A stretch of 64,000 nucleotides of DNA from Stutzerimonas stutzeri (GCF_009789555.1 NZ_CP046902.1:1380001-1444000), one strand, 5' to 3'. Shown: positions 28,508 through 37,960, numbered from the stretch's first letter. Notes: generated by a model not told the origin, from the letters alone. Made by a program: numbers and translations.

Positions 28508-29229
28508 ATGGTTTTGCGAATATTCCCATCGCAGCGATTGGCTTTGCTGCTAGTACTGCTCGCCGTTCTGCAACTCAGTGGCTGCGCCGTTTCCCCGCGC
28601 CTGAAACCAAGCGACCAGCCAAGCGTTGCTCGCAAACCTTTGTCATCACTGGTGCCTCCAGTGGCTTCGGCCGCGGCGTGGCGCTCAAGCTTGCCGCTCT
28701 GCAAGGCGACGTGGTGCTAGCGGCCCGCCGGACCGACGTGCTCGAAGAACTGGCCGCGCAGATACGCATGGCTGGAGGATCGGCACTGGTGGTGACCACC
28801 GACGTGAGCAACCCGAACGAGATGCAGGACTTGGCACGAGCCGCCATCGAGCGTTTCGGCAGGATCGACGTTTGGATTAACAACGCTGCGGTCGGAGCGC
28901 TGGGTCGTTTCGAGGACGTTCCCGTCGAGGACCATGCGCGGATCGTGGATGTCAATCTTAAGGGCATGATCTATGGCAGCCACGCAGCCATGCGCCAGTT
29001 CAGAGCTCAAGGCTTCGGCACGCTTGTCAACGTGGGCTCAGTCGAGAGCGAGATACCGCTGGCTTATCATGCCTCCTCCGCAGCGACCAAAGGTGGCGTC
29101 ATAAATCTCGGCGCGGCAATCGCTGAGGAGATTCGCCTGAGCGGTAGCGAGACCATCAATGTCGCCACCGTCATGCCTGGGCTGTGGACACACGTTTCTG
29201 GGAATCAATTTGCCTTTCTAGTTCATTGA
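28508..29229 (+). pseudogene. Lipoprotein-anchored SDR oxidoreductase, frameshifted and truncated
   Basis: The frame starting at 28508 gives a lipoprotein signal with lipobox LSGC and goes on to SVARK. Insertion of one base in the A-run at 28634-28636 would continue it into TFVITGASSGFGRGVALKLA, a classical SDR domain, which is read in another frame. That frame has NNAAVGALG and YHASSAATKG. A second base loss near 29176 turns the expected MPWAVDT into another frame. The gene then ends, overlapping the end of the DUF305 gene, well short of full length. It is a decayed, non-functional gene. Confidence 0.75.
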
Positions 29230-29659
29230 TCAGGGACTTCATTTCTGCGATTTCTCGGCGCTGAGCGTCGATGATTTCGTCAGCTAACTTGCGGACGCGA
29301 GGATCTGAAATCTGAGCTCGTTCACTTGTTAGGATTGCTATGGAATGGTGGGGGATCATGGCCTTCATGTAGTCCGTGTCGTCTACCGTCGCTTGCCCAC
29401 GTACAAGCCATAGTGCAATGGTAAAAGCTACTGCACTTCCTGCCAATATCGCTAGGTTTACTGACTTACGCTTATACATGTTGAGCATGAATGCGAGCAT
29501 GACTACTGCCATTACCGCGCCCATCACTAATGCCATCCAAGCGCGAGTCTCGCTCCAAAAAACATGCTCGAACGAGTAAGTATTTAAGTACATCACGCCA
29601 TACATAATGATCGTAGACGTGGCTACCATCGCTGCAAAGCGCCAGTAAGACATTTGCAT
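29171..29659 (-). CDS. DUF305 membrane protein
   Basis: A 162-residue inner-membrane protein with three predicted helices in the first half. A C-terminal DUF305 piece follows: DDTDYMKAMIPHHSIAILTS, then VRKLADEIIDAQRREIAEMK. The MIPHH motif and Met residues suggest metal binding, and DUF305 proteins are common in copper and silver clusters. AGAGG lies 7 nt before the ATG at 29659. A cop box identical to that of copA lies 133 bp upstream. Its last codons run into the remnant of the SDR gene. Confidence 0.82.
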   Translation of the reverse strand: MQMSYWRFAAMVATSTIIMYGVMYLNTYSFEHVFWSETRAWMALVMGAVMAVVMLAFMLNMYKRKSVNLAILAGSAVAFTIALWLVRGQATVDDTDYMKAMIPHHSIAILTSERAQISDPRVRKLADEIIDAQRREIAEMKSLINELERQIDSQKRVSTAQA

Positions 29660-29791
29660 AGTTAGACCTCTTTAATGATTGCTGCTGGATCGGCGACTCA
29701 ACGTGTTCGCGCAGCCCTGCTTAGAAGTGGCTTTCGAATGCTCTCCTAAACAGACAAGCCGAAGATGATGAGGTTTCGATTTTTTGAGAAG

Positions 29792-29808
29792 CTTACAAAA
29801 ATGTAATC
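29792..29808. promoter_or_regulatory. cop box upstream of the DUF305 gene
   Basis: CTTACAAAAATGTAATC is identical over 17 bp to the box before copA. The DUF305 gene starts 133 bp away on the minus strand. The rest of 29660-30201 has no supported gene. Confidence 0.65.
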
Positions 29809-30201
29809 ATCGACCGCTTTAAGACCGGCTTAAAGCGCTGCCAGCGCTGTACTACGCGTAATGTTCCCCTGAACTAATCAATCGCTAATAGCTTATAAGC
29901 AGACAATACCAACGTCGCGCTATGGACCACTGCGCGAAAGAGCGGGCCCACTAAGATGGCCTTCAAGCCTTGAGACCCGACTACTCGGCTTAGCAAGCCC
30001 AAAGAGTTATCGTGAGCAATAGAACACTCGGAGAGAACAATTCAGCACCCAGCATATGCCACGTTCTTGTCGAGTGTGACCGCAGGGTTAGTATTCGCAC
30101 ATTAGATGTGTGGCGGCTAAGACGGCTGGGTGTAGCTGGCTCCAAAACTGAGCGGCGAGGTTATTCTGTCCCAAGCCGCGCCTTTCGTGGCGCGCGGGAC
30201 C

Positions 30202-31869
30202 TCACTCACTTTGAAACAACAGACCTTCGATTCGATCATGTTCTTCCGGTGTTGGCAGGGCAGATGAGTCAACATTGCCAATACTATTTGGCTGACCATT
30301 TTCTGGTGGGCCAACTTCAGGGTGGTAGGCGCCATCTGCGTCGAAAGCAACCCAGCCGTACAATTCTCGGATGACTTCGGAAGGATGGCCATCTTCCATT
30401 GCCACATACCAGTCCGCCAATCGGAAACGCTTACCGGCAAGCTTAGAAGTAGCCATTTCGGCTCGAACCAGCGCCAGATATAGCGGGTGCGGCAGTTCCT
30501 CTACGGCGCCGGTTTCGTCGAGCAAGAACGTGAACGAGGCGTGCGACCGTTGCTCTGTAGAACCGGCTCGCTCCTCTTCCTCGCCTAAGGTAAAAACGGG
30601 AGCAAAACCGCCCCCCTCTGTTCTGAAGTTGGTCGTCTGGCCTTGGTAGACCCTGGCAGCGTTCCACTGCACCTCGCCAGCATAAGCGTAAGCGCGCAGA
30701 TCAAACTTCATCGATCGTACCTGAGGGTCGGCGACGATTCTACGCTCGCCAGGAGCTACAAGGGACTGGGCCACGTAGTTTCCGCCAACGATTTCTTCCC
30801 AAACGCGCTTGGTGAGCTTGTCTCCTCGGTATGCACCGCGACTACCATACCCGCTGACAGGCTTGAAAAAGAGGCTACGGCGGTTTTGCCACAGGTGCTC
30901 TGCATTACCATGCCCGACAGGAACGGTAAGCGGGACGTATTGGGCCAATACGGTTCGGATTTGCTGATCAACGCCAATCTCTTCCAAAAAACGTGCGTTG
31001 GTTAGGTCAACCAACCTGCGTTTGTCGGCGTAAAGGGCATAGGCCTGAGGGTGTGGCGTTACCGTCACGACATCAGCCAAATAAGCGCTGCGCAGCGCGC
31101 TGCAATTGTCGCCTTCCAGATAGAAATCGGTGAGTCGGTTGTAGACGAGATCCACAGGCTTTCCGTCGACCAAGAGGGACTCGTTGTGAAAGGCCAGATC
31201 GGCTGGGTCTGCGATTAGGCAGTCGATTCCTGCTGACTCGAATAACCGCTGAAAAAGAAGGAACTCCGGATACAGGTATTGGGCTTGTGGGCTTTCATCC
31301 AAGATCACCACGCGCGTGAGCGGACGTGGCTCGCCGCTCGTAGACCATTCCTGGGCGAACATATCCAGAATCGAACGCTCGAAGCCGCCGGGTCCTTCCT
31401 GACCTGGCGAAAGCCCGACTACGCCGCTGCAACAACTACGCTGCGCGCGGGCGAGCAATACGTTTAGCATCGCTCCGCCCGCATTTGTGTTTATTTCGAT
31501 GAGCCCAAGCTTGTCATCATCCAGATGGAAGTCGTAGCCAAAGAAGACGCCGCGCGCGCCCCGAGGATCGTGTCGGGCAATAGGAGGTGCAGAATCCAGA
31601 GCATGCTCACGCCAACCGGGCGAGCTCACGGTCTGCTCGATGGCCTGAATAACCTCATTAACCTGGCGCAGCCGCAAGGATGAAACAAAGACCGGTCGTG
31701 CTGCAAACACATGAGGGCAACGTGACTTCAATAGCTCCGACAGCTCTGAATTCCCAAGCTGTTCGGTCAATGAGTTTACGAGCGCAGCTTGATCTAGGCT
31801 TACGCAGAAGCACGCTTCGTTGAGCGCTGCGGCTGTCGTACCGCATTTTCTCGATGAGGACGCTTGCAC
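30202..31869 (-). CDS. Unknown ATP-grasp-like ligase
   Basis: About 555 residues. The GTG at 31869 is preferred since GGAGG lies 6 nt before it. Features seen: a Cys-bearing N-terminus (RKCG, ACFC), GYDFHLDDDKLGLIEINTNAGG near 150, RLTDFYLEGD, then LFFKPVSGYGSRGAYRG and a final metal-site-like block KFDLRAYAY with RVYQGQTTNFRT. The Lys-Pro-x-x-Gly-x-Gly-Ser-x-Gly and D...N patterns look like an ATP-grasp fold (glutathione synthetase or related ligases). No signal peptide, so cytoplasmic. It follows the copS-type kinase by 105 bp on the same strand. Substrate and product are unknown; a thiol or peptide ligase is only a guess. Confidence 0.55.
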   Translation of the reverse strand: MQASSSRKCGTTAAALNEACFCVSLDQAALVNSLTEQLGNSELSELLKSRCPHVFAARPVFVSSLRLRQVNEVIQAIEQTVSSPGWREHALDSAPPIARHDPRGARGVFFGYDFHLDDDKLGLIEINTNAGGAMLNVLLARAQRSCCSGVVGLSPGQEGPGGFERSILDMFAQEWSTSGEPRPLTRVVILDESPQAQYLYPEFLLFQRLFESAGIDCLIADPADLAFHNESLLVDGKPVDLVYNRLTDFYLEGDNCSALRSAYLADVVTVTPHPQAYALYADKRRLVDLTNARFLEEIGVDQQIRTVLAQYVPLTVPVGHGNAEHLWQNRRSLFFKPVSGYGSRGAYRGDKLTKRVWEEIVGGNYVAQSLVAPGERRIVADPQVRSMKFDLRAYAYAGEVQWNAARVYQGQTTNFRTEGGGFAPVFTLGEEEERAGSTEQRSHASFTFLLDETGAVEELPHPLYLALVRAEMATSKLAGKRFRLADWYVAMEDGHPSEVIRELYGWVAFDADGAYHPEVGPPENGQPNSIGNVDSSALPTPEEHDRIEGLLFQSE

Positions 31870-31974
31870 GGGAACCTCCAGAACCAAACATACAGCTTCG
31901 AAAGTCTCGGCCTCTTTCGGTTCAGCCTGGCGTTTCTATGAGCGTAGGTCAGGGTCGTTGCTGGCACTCTGCCA

Positions 31975-33348
31975 TTAACTAGACATAAGCTTTGGAAGCG
32001 TCATTGTGAAAGTCGTATGCCCCTCAGCTGATTCGCAAGCGATGCGCCCTTTGTGCGCTTCGACTATCGAACGAGTGATAGCCATGCCGAGGCCCGCATT
32101 CATGGTGGTTCCTTCGCGCCTTGCGGTGTCGACCCTATAGAATCGATCAAACACTCGGGCCTGAAGCTCGGCTGGAATCGTTGTGCCTCGGTTGGATATG
32201 GCTGTGCAAACCGAGCCACCGCTCTCGCTTATTTCAACGCTGATGGTGCTGCCTTCCTCTGCATATCGAACTGCGTTAGAGACTATGTTTGAGACGGCCC
32301 GTCTCAGCATCGATTTATCGCCATGTACCGATCCATCGCCTGAAAGCGCGATTTCTACCTTTTTGTCCTCGGCTGCAAGCTCGTAATATTCGATAACGCT
32401 CGCGGTAATCTCAGCCATGCTGGCATCTTCGGCATTGGGCGTAATCTTCCCGTTGTCCGCCTTGGCGAGGAATAGCATGTCATCGACCATCTTTGACATG
32501 CGCCTAAGTTCTTCGAGGGCGGAATACAAAATGTCTTTGTAGTCGGTATTCTCGCGGTCGCGCAAGAGCGCGACCTCCATTTGGGTAAGCATGCTGTTCA
32601 GCGGCGTTCTTAGCTCATGCGCGATATCCGCTGAGAAACCTGACAATCTGAGAAAAGAGTCGTCCAAGCGCGAAAGCATTTCGTTGAAGTTGTCTACGAG
32701 TTCATGCAGCTCGCCTGGCACCGACTCGGTTGGAATTCTGGTATCTAAGCAGTGGGCGGTTACCGTAGAAGAAGTCTTGGACAGTTCGTCTATTGGTTTT
32801 AAGCCTTTCCTGATCAGAACAACACCTAACGCGCCACTCAGAAGTGCACTAACGACAAGCGTATAAGCAAACCACTGCTGAATCATATCGAAGAAGTGGA
32901 TTCGGTGCGTTACATCCAAAGCCAAATAGATAACAGTGTCCTGCCCTTCTACCCACCGATTTACTTTTCTGGTAATTCCGCTGTACTGGTGGCCACCGAA
33001 ACTTACCGTCCAGCGTTCCTCTTGGATGTCTGTGACAAGAGGTAGCAAGCTCTCAGACAGATTGTGATGGGAGTAAACCGTCTTACCGTCTACTACAACC
33101 GCAGTCGCGAAGCCAAAGGAGTGCTCAATAACGGCATCGATCCTTGAAGCGGTCTCAGGCCCGAATGCTGAGCTGTTGAGTAGCGTACGCTCTACTGCAG
33201 CGGCCTTTTCATTAAGCACTTGTGCATCTTTGCGTTCGAAATGGAGCTGACAAAAATAATTAAAGCTGATTGCGGCCGCCAGCAGCACAACCGTAACCAC
33301 GAGCATGAAAGCTATCGCCATTCTGCTCGTCAGTGACACTTTTCCCAT
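31975..33348 (-). CDS. copS: Heavy-metal sensor histidine kinase (CopS/CusS type)
   Basis: A 457-residue membrane kinase. TM1 is near residues 11-32, a periplasmic sensor of about 130 residues follows, TM2 is around WFAYTLVVSALLSGALGVVL, then HAMP. The H-box is DIAHELRTPLNS, the N-box NIVSNAVRYAEEG, and the glycine box NAGLGMAIT. The family is the IrlS/CusS/CopS heavy-metal sensors. The start at 33348 gives MGKVSLTSRMAIAF. No response regulator is next to it; it probably serves CopR at 21738. Confidence 0.88.
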   Translation of the reverse strand: MGKVSLTSRMAIAFMLVVTVVLLAAAISFNYFCQLHFERKDAQVLNEKAAAVERTLLNSSAFGPETASRIDAVIEHSFGFATAVVVDGKTVYSHHNLSESLLPLVTDIQEERWTVSFGGHQYSGITRKVNRWVEGQDTVIYLALDVTHRIHFFDMIQQWFAYTLVVSALLSGALGVVLIRKGLKPIDELSKTSSTVTAHCLDTRIPTESVPGELHELVDNFNEMLSRLDDSFLRLSGFSADIAHELRTPLNSMLTQMEVALLRDRENTDYKDILYSALEELRRMSKMVDDMLFLAKADNGKITPNAEDASMAEITASVIEYYELAAEDKKVEIALSGDGSVHGDKSMLRRAVSNIVSNAVRYAEEGSTISVEISESGGSVCTAISNRGTTIPAELQARVFDRFYRVDTARREGTTMNAGLGMAITRSIVEAHKGRIACESAEGHTTFTMTLPKLMSS

Positions 33349-33378
33349 CAGTACGGTCCTGGTTAGGCCATCAAGCAC

Positions 33379-33410
33379 AAAAAAGCAGGTGGGGCACCCC
33401 CCACCTGCTT
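33379..33410 (-). terminator. Intrinsic terminator after Met-rich small gene
   Basis: AAGCAGGTGGGG and CCCCACCTGCTT form perfect 12-bp arms with a 4-nt loop, followed on the minus strand by a T-run. It is placed to end the transcript of the gene at 33439-33669 before copS. Confidence 0.9.
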
Positions 33411-33438
33411 CGATCATTGTTACTCACACCCTCATATC

Positions 33439-33669
33439 CTATGCTGCGTCTGGATTTTCGCCATTTTGCGAGTGGTCGGCTTTGGCGGCCCCCATCATCT
33501 CACGACACTCTTTCATCATTCCACGCATGTCACCCATCATTTCCATATGCTTGTCGCCGCTCATCATGCCGGTTTCTGAATGGCTTTGGTCCGCTTTATC
33601 TGCCGCTGCGAAACTCAGTCCGCTCGCCAAGGTGATTGCGATTGCTGTAACGGTGATGGCCTTTCGCAT
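33439..33669 (-). CDS. Small secreted Met-rich protein
   Basis: A 76-residue protein with a signal peptide (AITVTAIAITLASGLSFAAA). The mature part is Met- and His-containing (ETGMMSGDKHMEMMGDMRG, then MMKECREMMG), fitting periplasmic Cu(I)/Ag(I) binding. No family name known to me. It is the last gene in a run of small genes after cusF, followed by a strong terminator. Confidence 0.7.
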   Translation of the reverse strand: MRKAITVTAIAITLASGLSFAAADKADQSHSETGMMSGDKHMEMMGDMRGMMKECREMMGAAKADHSQNGENPDAA

Positions 33670-33692
33670 GTTAAATCTCTAAGTTCAGTGGG

Positions 33693-33950
33693 TTATTCGC
33701 TTTTGCTTAACAAGGTGTTTTCGCCAACGTTGGGCTCCTTGGGCTTGTCGCACTTACCGCTAGACATATGCTTCATGCATACGACCATCATCAACAAGCA
33801 GGGCAAGAGAAAGAGCAGGCTTGGCAGCGTTGTTGCCAACGCCGCAGTGCTTTGGTTCAGTAGCATGTAGCCAACCACAGCTGCGGTTAACCCCGTTACG
33901 ACCGGATTGCGCTGCAGTACGCTTTTAATCTTGGATATTATGCTGCTCAT
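33693..33950 (-). CDS. Small membrane protein, DUF2933-like
   Basis: An 85-residue protein with two hydrophobic stretches (VVTGLTAAVVGYMLLNQS and LPSLLFLLPCLLMMVVCMKH) and a short cytosolic tail (SGKCDKPKEPN). Cys and Met in and after the second helix (CLLMMVVCMKHM) suggest a metal-related role like DUF2933 proteins in copper clusters. The family match is weak. It lies between two small periplasmic protein genes. Confidence 0.55.
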   Translation of the reverse strand: MSSIISKIKSVLQRNPVVTGLTAAVVGYMLLNQSTAALATTLPSLLFLLPCLLMMVVCMKHMSSGKCDKPKEPNVGENTLLSKSE

Positions 33951-33982
33951 CTAACTATCCCTCGGATATTAAGCTTGGCAGA

Positions 33983-34300
33983 TTAGCCATTGTTCACGCC
34001 AACTGGGGTGCTCAGGAACTCTACCGTATGGATCTTCCCGTCGGGGGTCTTGACCTTCATCTCATACGTCTGGACTTGGGCACTAGTTCTATAGTTTTGA
34101 ATCATTCGAGTCGTGCCGGTCGCCCCTGCAGGTGCGATGCTCAGCACTTGACCCTCTTTGACAAGCTCCTTAAGGGTGGGCTTTGCTCCTGCCGAGTCAT
34201 TTAAGCGATTCAGCGTACGTTCGCTTCCGCCTTCGGCCATTGCAAGCGAGGAAGCAACGGTCAGAATAAAAGGAACGATTACTTTGGTTATGCGGTTCAT
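33983..34300 (-). CDS. PtrA-like small secreted protein (copy 2)
   Basis: A 105-residue protein with a signal peptide ending SLAMA and the mature start AEGGSERTLNRL, the PtrA N-terminal signature shared with 22843 and 60451. This copy is longer, with a beta-like C-terminal part (TYEMKVKTPDGKIHTVEFLS). The ATG at 34300 has AGAGG 8 nt upstream. A box at 34371 lies 70 bp upstream. Confidence 0.72.
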   Translation of the reverse strand: MNRITKVIVPFILTVASSLAMAEGGSERTLNRLNDSAGAKPTLKELVKEGQVLSIAPAGATGTTRMIQNYRTSAQVQTYEMKVKTPDGKIHTVEFLSTPVGVNNG

Positions 34301-34370
34301 GGTTTGCACCTCTTGGTTAGTTGATGCCTGTAGATTAAAGGCTTGCTACTTACAAGAAGCTGTTGCCAAG

Positions 34371-34387
34371 GTTACAAAGCGGTAATC
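34371..34387. promoter_or_regulatory. cop box upstream of the PtrA-like gene (copy 2)
   Basis: GTTACAAAGCGGTAATC matches the box with a weaker centre. It lies between cusF and the PtrA-like gene, 70 bp before the latter, and probably drives the small genes 34300 to 33439. Confidence 0.55.
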
Positions 34388-34442
34388 GCTTCATTCTCGT
34401 GTTGGTACGACCGCCGCGCCTGCGGCGGTCGCTTTCTGCTCT

Positions 34443-34799
34443 TTACTGCTTTTCGATGCGCGTAATGGTGGAATCCATACCTTTCGAGGAGAACTCGAAT
34501 TCGACCTGGTCCCCTTCTTTCAGCGTTTGGAGCTGATCAGGCTTTGCTTTGAAGCCCATCGTCATCGACGGCCAGCCCAACGCTTCGACCGGGCCGTGGG
34601 CAATGGTGACGGTTCCGCTCTCGGTGTTTACTTTCTTGACCGTACCTGTGGCTGTAGCGGTCTGTCCCGCCGACTTCTGGTCCATTGGCATGTTCATGCC
34701 TTTGTGATCCATCGGCATGCCGTCCATTGGCTCCTTGTCGGCGGCATAGGCGACTGGCACCAGGAAGAGTGAGGCAAGGGTGATGTGCTTAATGTTCAT
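34443..34799 (-). CDS. cusF: Periplasmic copper/silver chaperone CusF
   Basis: A 118-residue protein with a signal peptide ending AYAAD. A Met-rich linker (MDGMPMDHKGMNMPMDQ) precedes the CusF barrel with HGPVEALGWPSMTMGFKA, in which the W and MTM provide the Cu(I)/Ag(I) site. It hands metal to CusB. Its start overlaps the cusA stop by 4 bp (ATGA). Confidence 0.92.
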   Translation of the reverse strand: MNIKHITLASLFLVPVAYAADKEPMDGMPMDHKGMNMPMDQKSAGQTATATGTVKKVNTESGTVTIAHGPVEALGWPSMTMGFKAKPDQLQTLKEGDQVEFEFSSKGMDSTITRIEKQ

Positions 34800-37700
34800 G
34801 GATGTTCTCCAGTGGGGTTGGTTGCTTGCTGGGTGGTAACTCGCAATTGCCGGCGGCGCATCAGCAGGTAAGCTGCCGGCAGAACGAACAGGGAGAGCAA
34901 AGGGGCGGTGATCATCCCGCCCACCATGGGCGCGGCGATGCGGCTCATGATTTCGCTGCCGGTTCCGCTACCCCAGAGGATGGGCAGCAGACCGGCGATA
35001 ATCACTGCTACGGTCATGGCCTTGGGGCGCACCCGCTGCACAGCGCCTTCGCGGATTGCGTCGAGCAGTACGCCTTCGCCATGGGCTCCAGCGTTAACCC
35101 GATCTGTCCATGCGTTCTTCAAATACAGCAGCATAATGACGCCGAACTCAGCAGAAACGCCTGCCAGTGCGATGAAACCGATTCCTGTCGCTACGGATAG
35201 GTTGTACCCGAGCAAATAGAGGAACCAGACGCCACCGGTTAGGGCGAATGGCAGCGTGGCCATGATCAGCAACGCCTCCCCAAAGCGCCCAAACGTGAGG
35301 TAGAGCAAGACAAAAATGATGAGCAAGGTAGCCGGCACGACGAGCTTCAGCTTCGCGTTAGCTCGCTCCATGAATTCGAATTGGCCGGAATAGCTGATGC
35401 TCATGCCGGATTCGAGCTGGACCCCTTTGCTGATCTTTTCCCTCAGATCGCCCACCACAGCCGCCATGTCGCGGCCACGAACATCGACGTAAACCCAGCC
35501 CGACAGCCTTGCGTTTTCGCTTTTAAGCATGGGCGGTCCGTCTGTCACCTGTACTTTGGCCACGGTCCCCAACGTGATCTGGCTGCCTTGCGGCGTGTAG
35601 ATCGGTAGGTTGCGCAGATCGGATATCGAGTCGCGCCACTCGCGGCCATAGCGGAGGTTGATCGGATACCTGGCGAGCCCTTCCACGGTTTCACCAATGG
35701 TTTGACCACCGATGGCACCGGCCACGATCGATTGCACGTCCGCGATATTCAGGCCGTAGCGTGCGGCGGCGACACGATCGATATCCACATCGATATACCT
35801 GCCGCCGGTCAGTCTCTCAGCAAGTGCCGAACTGACCCCAGGCACCGTTTTGGCGATTTTTTCCACTGCCTGGGTGGCTTTGTCGATCTGTGCCAAGTCA
35901 GTGCCATACACTTTCACCCCGATCGGGCTCTTGATACCCGTCGCCAGCATATCGATACGGTTTCGAATCGGCGGGATCCACAGATTGGCTAATCCAGGTA
36001 CCTGTACGGTGCGATCCAACTCCTCAACCAGCTTGTCAGGCGTCATCCCAGGGCGCCATTGATCCTTCGGCTTGAACTGAATGGTCGTCTCGAACATTTC
36101 CAGCGGGGCGGGATCTGTAGCGGTGTCGGCTCGACCAGCCTTACCGAACACGTGTGCAACTTCTGGAACCGTTTTTATGAGCCGGTCCGTCTGCTGCAGT
36201 AGCTCAGAAGCCTTCTGAGCGGAGAGGCCTGGAAGCGCAGTGGGCATATAAAGGAGGTCACCTTCATCCAGCGGGGGCAAGAACTCCCCACCAAGGCGAG
36301 AGGCCGGCCACAAGCCTGTCAGGAAGACCAGAACAGCCACCAGCAGAGTCATCTTGGGCCAGCGCAGTACCGCGTCCAGGGCCGGCTTGTAGATCCAGAT
36401 GAGGCCACGGTTGAGTGGATTACGGTGTTCGTCAGGGATTTTGCCCCTGATCCAATACCCCATGAGCACCGGAACCAGCGTGACAGACAGGCCCGCGGCG
36501 GCTGCCATTGCATAGGTTTTGGTGAACGCCAGTGGACCGAACAGCCGGCCTTCCTGCGCCTCCAGGGTGAACACTGGTATGAACGACAGCGTGATGATCA
36601 GCAGGCTGAAGAACAGTGCCGGCCCCACTTCAACAGCCGCGTCAGTAATGACCTTCCAGTGCTCCTGGCCCTTCAAGGTGGAGTCAGGATGCCGCTTGTG
36701 CCAGGCCTCAATGTGCTTGTGGGCGTTTTCGATCATGACGATTGCTGCATCGACCATCGCTCCGATGGCGATCGCGATGCCACCCAACGACATGATGTTG
36801 GCGTTGATGCCTTGCCGCTGCATGATCACAAAAGCAATCAGGATGCCGATCGGCAACGACACGATGGCGACCAACGACGAGCGCAGATGCCACAGAAAAA
36901 TCGCGCAAACCAACGCAACGACAATGAACTCCTCGATGAGCTTGTGCGTGAGGTTTTCAACGGCACTGTCGATCAGCTTGCTACGGTCGTACGTCGTGAC
37001 GATTTCGACGCCTTGGGGCAGGCTCGCTTTCAGCTCATCCAGTTTGGTCTGAACGGCAGCGATGGTTTCCCGAGCGTTCTTGCCGCTCCGCAGGATCACC
37101 ACGCCGCCGACTACCTCACCTTCACCGTCAAGCTCGCTGATGCCCCGGCGCATTTCCGGGCCGAGCTGGATATGCGCAACGTCCCCTAGCGTCACAGGCA
37201 CGCCGCCGTCGAGACGCAAAGGAATGGCTCGAAAGTCTTTGAGTGTCTTGAGATACCCGGTCGCACGGACCATGAACTCGGTTTCTGCGAGTTCCAGAAC
37301 ACTCCCGCCGGTTTCACGGTTGGCTTCATCGATCGCCTTTGCAATCTGCTGCTGCGTCACGCCCCTGCTTGCCATGCGCACGGGATCCAGTACGACCTGA
37401 TACTGCTTGACCATCCCGCCTATGGGCGCGACTTCCGCCACGTTGGGCAGTGTCTTGAGCTCATAGCGCAGGAACCAATCTTGCAAAGAGCGCAGCTGCG
37501 AGAGGTCATGTTTGCCCGTTCGGTCTACCAAAGCATATTGGTAGATCCAGCCGACACCTGTGGCGTCAGGGCCCAAAGCGGGTTTGGCGGCGGCGGGAAG
37601 CCGACTCTGCACCTGACTCAGGTACTCCAGCACCCGAGAACGGGCCCAATAGAGGTCGGTGCCGTCCTCAAACAGGACGTACACGTAGCTATCCCCGAAG

Positions 37701-37960
37701 AAGGAGTAGCCGCGGACCGTCTTTGCGCCGGGGACAGACAGCATGGTCGTCGTCAGTGGGTAGGTGACCTGATTCTCAACGATCCGGGGCGCCTGCCCGG
37801 GGTATGGCGTGCGGATGATGACCTGAACGTCGGAAAGGTCTGGCAATGCATCAACAGCGGTGTTTTTGACCGACCAGACACCCCAAGCCACCGCGAACAC
37901 AGTAGCCAGCAGGATCAGAAAGCGGTTGGCCACTGACCAGCGAATTATGGCTGCGATCAT
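34796..37960 (-). CDS. cusA: Copper/silver RND efflux pump CusA
   Basis: A 1054-residue inner-membrane RND pump of the heavy-metal (HME) class and of normal length. It has 12 helices, a conserved start (ANRFLILLATVFAVAWGVWS) and the proton-relay region GAMVDAAIVMIEN. Sequence features are closer to CusA/SilA than to CzcA at 56642. It exports Cu(I)/Ag(I) across the envelope with CusB and CusC. It is linked to cusB and cusF by 4-bp overlaps. Confidence 0.95.
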   Translation of the reverse strand: MIAAIIRWSVANRFLILLATVFAVAWGVWSVKNTAVDALPDLSDVQVIIRTPYPGQAPRIVENQVTYPLTTTMLSVPGAKTVRGYSFFGDSYVYVLFEDGTDLYWARSRVLEYLSQVQSRLPAAAKPALGPDATGVGWIYQYALVDRTGKHDLSQLRSLQDWFLRYELKTLPNVAEVAPIGGMVKQYQVVLDPVRMASRGVTQQQIAKAIDEANRETGGSVLELAETEFMVRATGYLKTLKDFRAIPLRLDGGVPVTLGDVAHIQLGPEMRRGISELDGEGEVVGGVVILRSGKNARETIAAVQTKLDELKASLPQGVEIVTTYDRSKLIDSAVENLTHKLIEEFIVVALVCAIFLWHLRSSLVAIVSLPIGILIAFVIMQRQGINANIMSLGGIAIAIGAMVDAAIVMIENAHKHIEAWHKRHPDSTLKGQEHWKVITDAAVEVGPALFFSLLIITLSFIPVFTLEAQEGRLFGPLAFTKTYAMAAAAGLSVTLVPVLMGYWIRGKIPDEHRNPLNRGLIWIYKPALDAVLRWPKMTLLVAVLVFLTGLWPASRLGGEFLPPLDEGDLLYMPTALPGLSAQKASELLQQTDRLIKTVPEVAHVFGKAGRADTATDPAPLEMFETTIQFKPKDQWRPGMTPDKLVEELDRTVQVPGLANLWIPPIRNRIDMLATGIKSPIGVKVYGTDLAQIDKATQAVEKIAKTVPGVSSALAERLTGGRYIDVDIDRVAAARYGLNIADVQSIVAGAIGGQTIGETVEGLARYPINLRYGREWRDSISDLRNLPIYTPQGSQITLGTVAKVQVTDGPPMLKSENARLSGWVYVDVRGRDMAAVVGDLREKISKGVQLESGMSISYSGQFEFMERANAKLKLVVPATLLIIFVLLYLTFGRFGEALLIMATLPFALTGGVWFLYLLGYNLSVATGIGFIALAGVSAEFGVIMLLYLKNAWTDRVNAGAHGEGVLLDAIREGAVQRVRPKAMTVAVIIAGLLPILWGSGTGSEIMSRIAAPMVGGMITAPLLSLFVLPAAYLLMRRRQLRVTTQQATNPTGEHP

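Noticed and set aside
30012..30374. GTG-started frame upstream of the ATP-grasp-like gene end
   Set aside because: It overlaps the 3' part of the ATP-grasp-like gene and shows no motif or ribosome site.
36425..37189. 254-codon frame opposite cusA
   Set aside because: Antisense to a conserved RND pump; no independent evidence.
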